Positions 13,894 to 14,577 of a DNA stretch of 14,577 nt are shown in pieces. The first letter of the stretch is position 1. Every line of letters starts with the position of its first letter. This DNA is from Rhodobiaceae bacterium. Lineage in GTDB: Bacteria > Pseudomonadota > Alphaproteobacteria > Parvibaculales > Parvibaculaceae. A program made the translations under genes and the position numbers. The notes below the pieces were generated by a model. The model saw only the letters and a list, made by a program, of their open reading frames with translations, was not told where the DNA came from and searched no databases. Location: NCBI GenBank assembly GCA_002746275.1, contig NVWR01000002.1, positions 327,534-342,110 of the forward strand. Direction: 5' to 3'.

Positions 13894-14577
13894 TCTAGAT
13901 AGACAACTGTCTGATCTTCGCCCCCATCCTCAATCAGGGAGCGATATTCCTCAAAAGAGTCTCGGATGCAGTCGGCATAAACTGCAGGATCAGGCAGCAA
14001 AGACCGGCAAGCCGTCACAGACACGGACAGCTGTTCCTTGAACCCGGATATTGTATGAAAAATGCCCATGCCATCGCCAAGCGGCGCAAGGCCATAAGAC
14101 TGAACCAGTTTCGCCCCACAAAAATACATATCAGTGCGGATGCCCGGCACGTTTGAAACGAACGTGTTGCAGACCGGCTTGATGCGGGCAACCCATTTCA
14201 TGCCTTCTGCAGATTTGAAAAACCAAGAGGCCGTTGCCGGGCTAACAAGACCCACAACATGTTCCAGCATGTCCGCTCCGCGGATCTGAGCTAACTGTTT
14301 AGCGTCATCGGTGCGCATCTTGATCGCCTGCAGCCGTTGCAACGGATCGCCGATATCGGTCCCCATCGCCACCGTCATGTCGGAAATCTGGTTCCCGACA
14401 TCCACACCGCCGCTCAGAGGGCGCACCGAAATCGGGCACATGGCAACCAGAGACTCGTCGGGCAATTCTCCCTTGGCCCCCAGATATTTCCGCATAGCGC
14501 CAGCGCACACGGCGATTGCGACGTCGTTCACAGACGCACCTTCGACCAAGCGCTTGATGCTGCGAAAATCATCAAGC
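13890..14577 (-). CDS. Wax ester synthase / diacylglycerol acyltransferase (WS/DGAT), C-terminal part
   Basis: WS/DGAT enzymes esterify diacylglycerol or fatty alcohols with acyl-CoA to make storage triacylglycerol or wax esters. About 228 residues are visible; the frame runs off the right edge, so the N-terminal half with the catalytic HHxxxDG motif is not in the window. The visible part starts near LDDFRSIKRLVEGASVNDV, where the family's conserved ND pair appears. It continues with VRPLSGGVDVGNQISDM and NTFVSNVPGIRT, and ends with a typical C-terminal domain (ISGFKEQLSVSVTA...EEYRSLIE). A TTG at 14549 is not the start. It is the upstream gene of a minus-strand lipid operon with the PlsB-like and HAD-PlsC genes. 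Confidence 0.92.
   Translation of the reverse strand, partial: LDDFRSIKRLVEGASVNDVAIAVCAGAMRKYLGAKGELPDESLVAMCPISVRPLSGGVDVGNQISDMTVAMGTDIGDPLQRLQAIKMRTDDAKQLAQIRGADMLEHVVGLVSPATASWFFKSAEGMKWVARIKPVCNTFVSNVPGIRTDMYFCGAKLVQSYGLAPLGDGMGIFHTISGFKEQLSVSVTACRSLLPDPAVYADCIRDSFEEYRSLIEDGGEDQTVVYLE

Noticed and set aside
1..14577. Mobile elements, CRISPR arrays, tRNA or rRNA genes
   Set aside because: No transposase-like product, direct repeat array, cloverleaf-like conserved segment or rRNA sequence was recognised on either strand.

Overview
The window looks like chromosomal DNA of an alphaproteobacterium. The strongest evidence is the left-hand block lptB-rpoN-hpf-ptsN and the DUF1150 gene paired with an hsp20 gene, both arrangements I associate with Alphaproteobacteria. 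The storage-lipid genes on the right would suit a marine or hydrocarbon/lipid-using lineage (Parvibaculum-like or another Hyphomicrobiales-type group), but that finer placement is a guess. No rRNA, tRNA, insertion sequence or CRISPR array is visible. Genes are tightly packed, and gene order and composition give no sign of recent transfer.

Region by region. (1) 1-3866, plus strand: the 3' part of lptB, then rpoN (sigma-54), a roughly 350-bp leader with a candidate promoter and an 8-bp inverted repeat, long-form hpf, two stem-loops, and ptsN (EIIA-Ntr). (2) 3904-4802, minus strand: a heat-shock unit of hsp20 followed by a DUF1150 gene. It is preceded by a candidate RpoH-type promoter and a roughly 100-nt leader whose last hairpin resembles a ROSE RNA thermometer. 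(3) 4868-5746, minus strand: a two-domain VOC (glyoxalase-fold) protein, divergent from the next operon. The shared intergenic region carries four TCAATC-like half-sites placed every 10 bp. (4) 5942-9880, plus strand: a compact operon for a tryptophan tryptophylquinone (TTQ) amine dehydrogenase: heavy chain, MauE, MauD, TTQ light chain, a small monoheme cytochrome c and a TetR regulator. The genes overlap or nearly abut. No mauF, mauG or amicyanin gene is present in it. (5) 9870-14577, minus strand: WS/DGAT (its start lies outside the window), a PlsB-type glycerol-3-phosphate acyltransferase and a fused HAD phosphatase/PlsC acyltransferase.

How the parts work together. Region 4 would oxidise primary amines in the periplasm and pass electrons to a c-type cytochrome. 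MauD and MauE would support disulfide formation in the very cysteine-rich light chain. The TetR protein probably controls the operon, and perhaps the VOC gene, through the repeat array at 5845-5880. Region 5 together holds activities for successive steps from glycerol-3-phosphate to triacylglycerol or wax ester. The HAD domain is the only phosphatase-like candidate there for the phosphatidate-to-diacylglycerol step. Regions 1 and 2 are housekeeping and stress genes.
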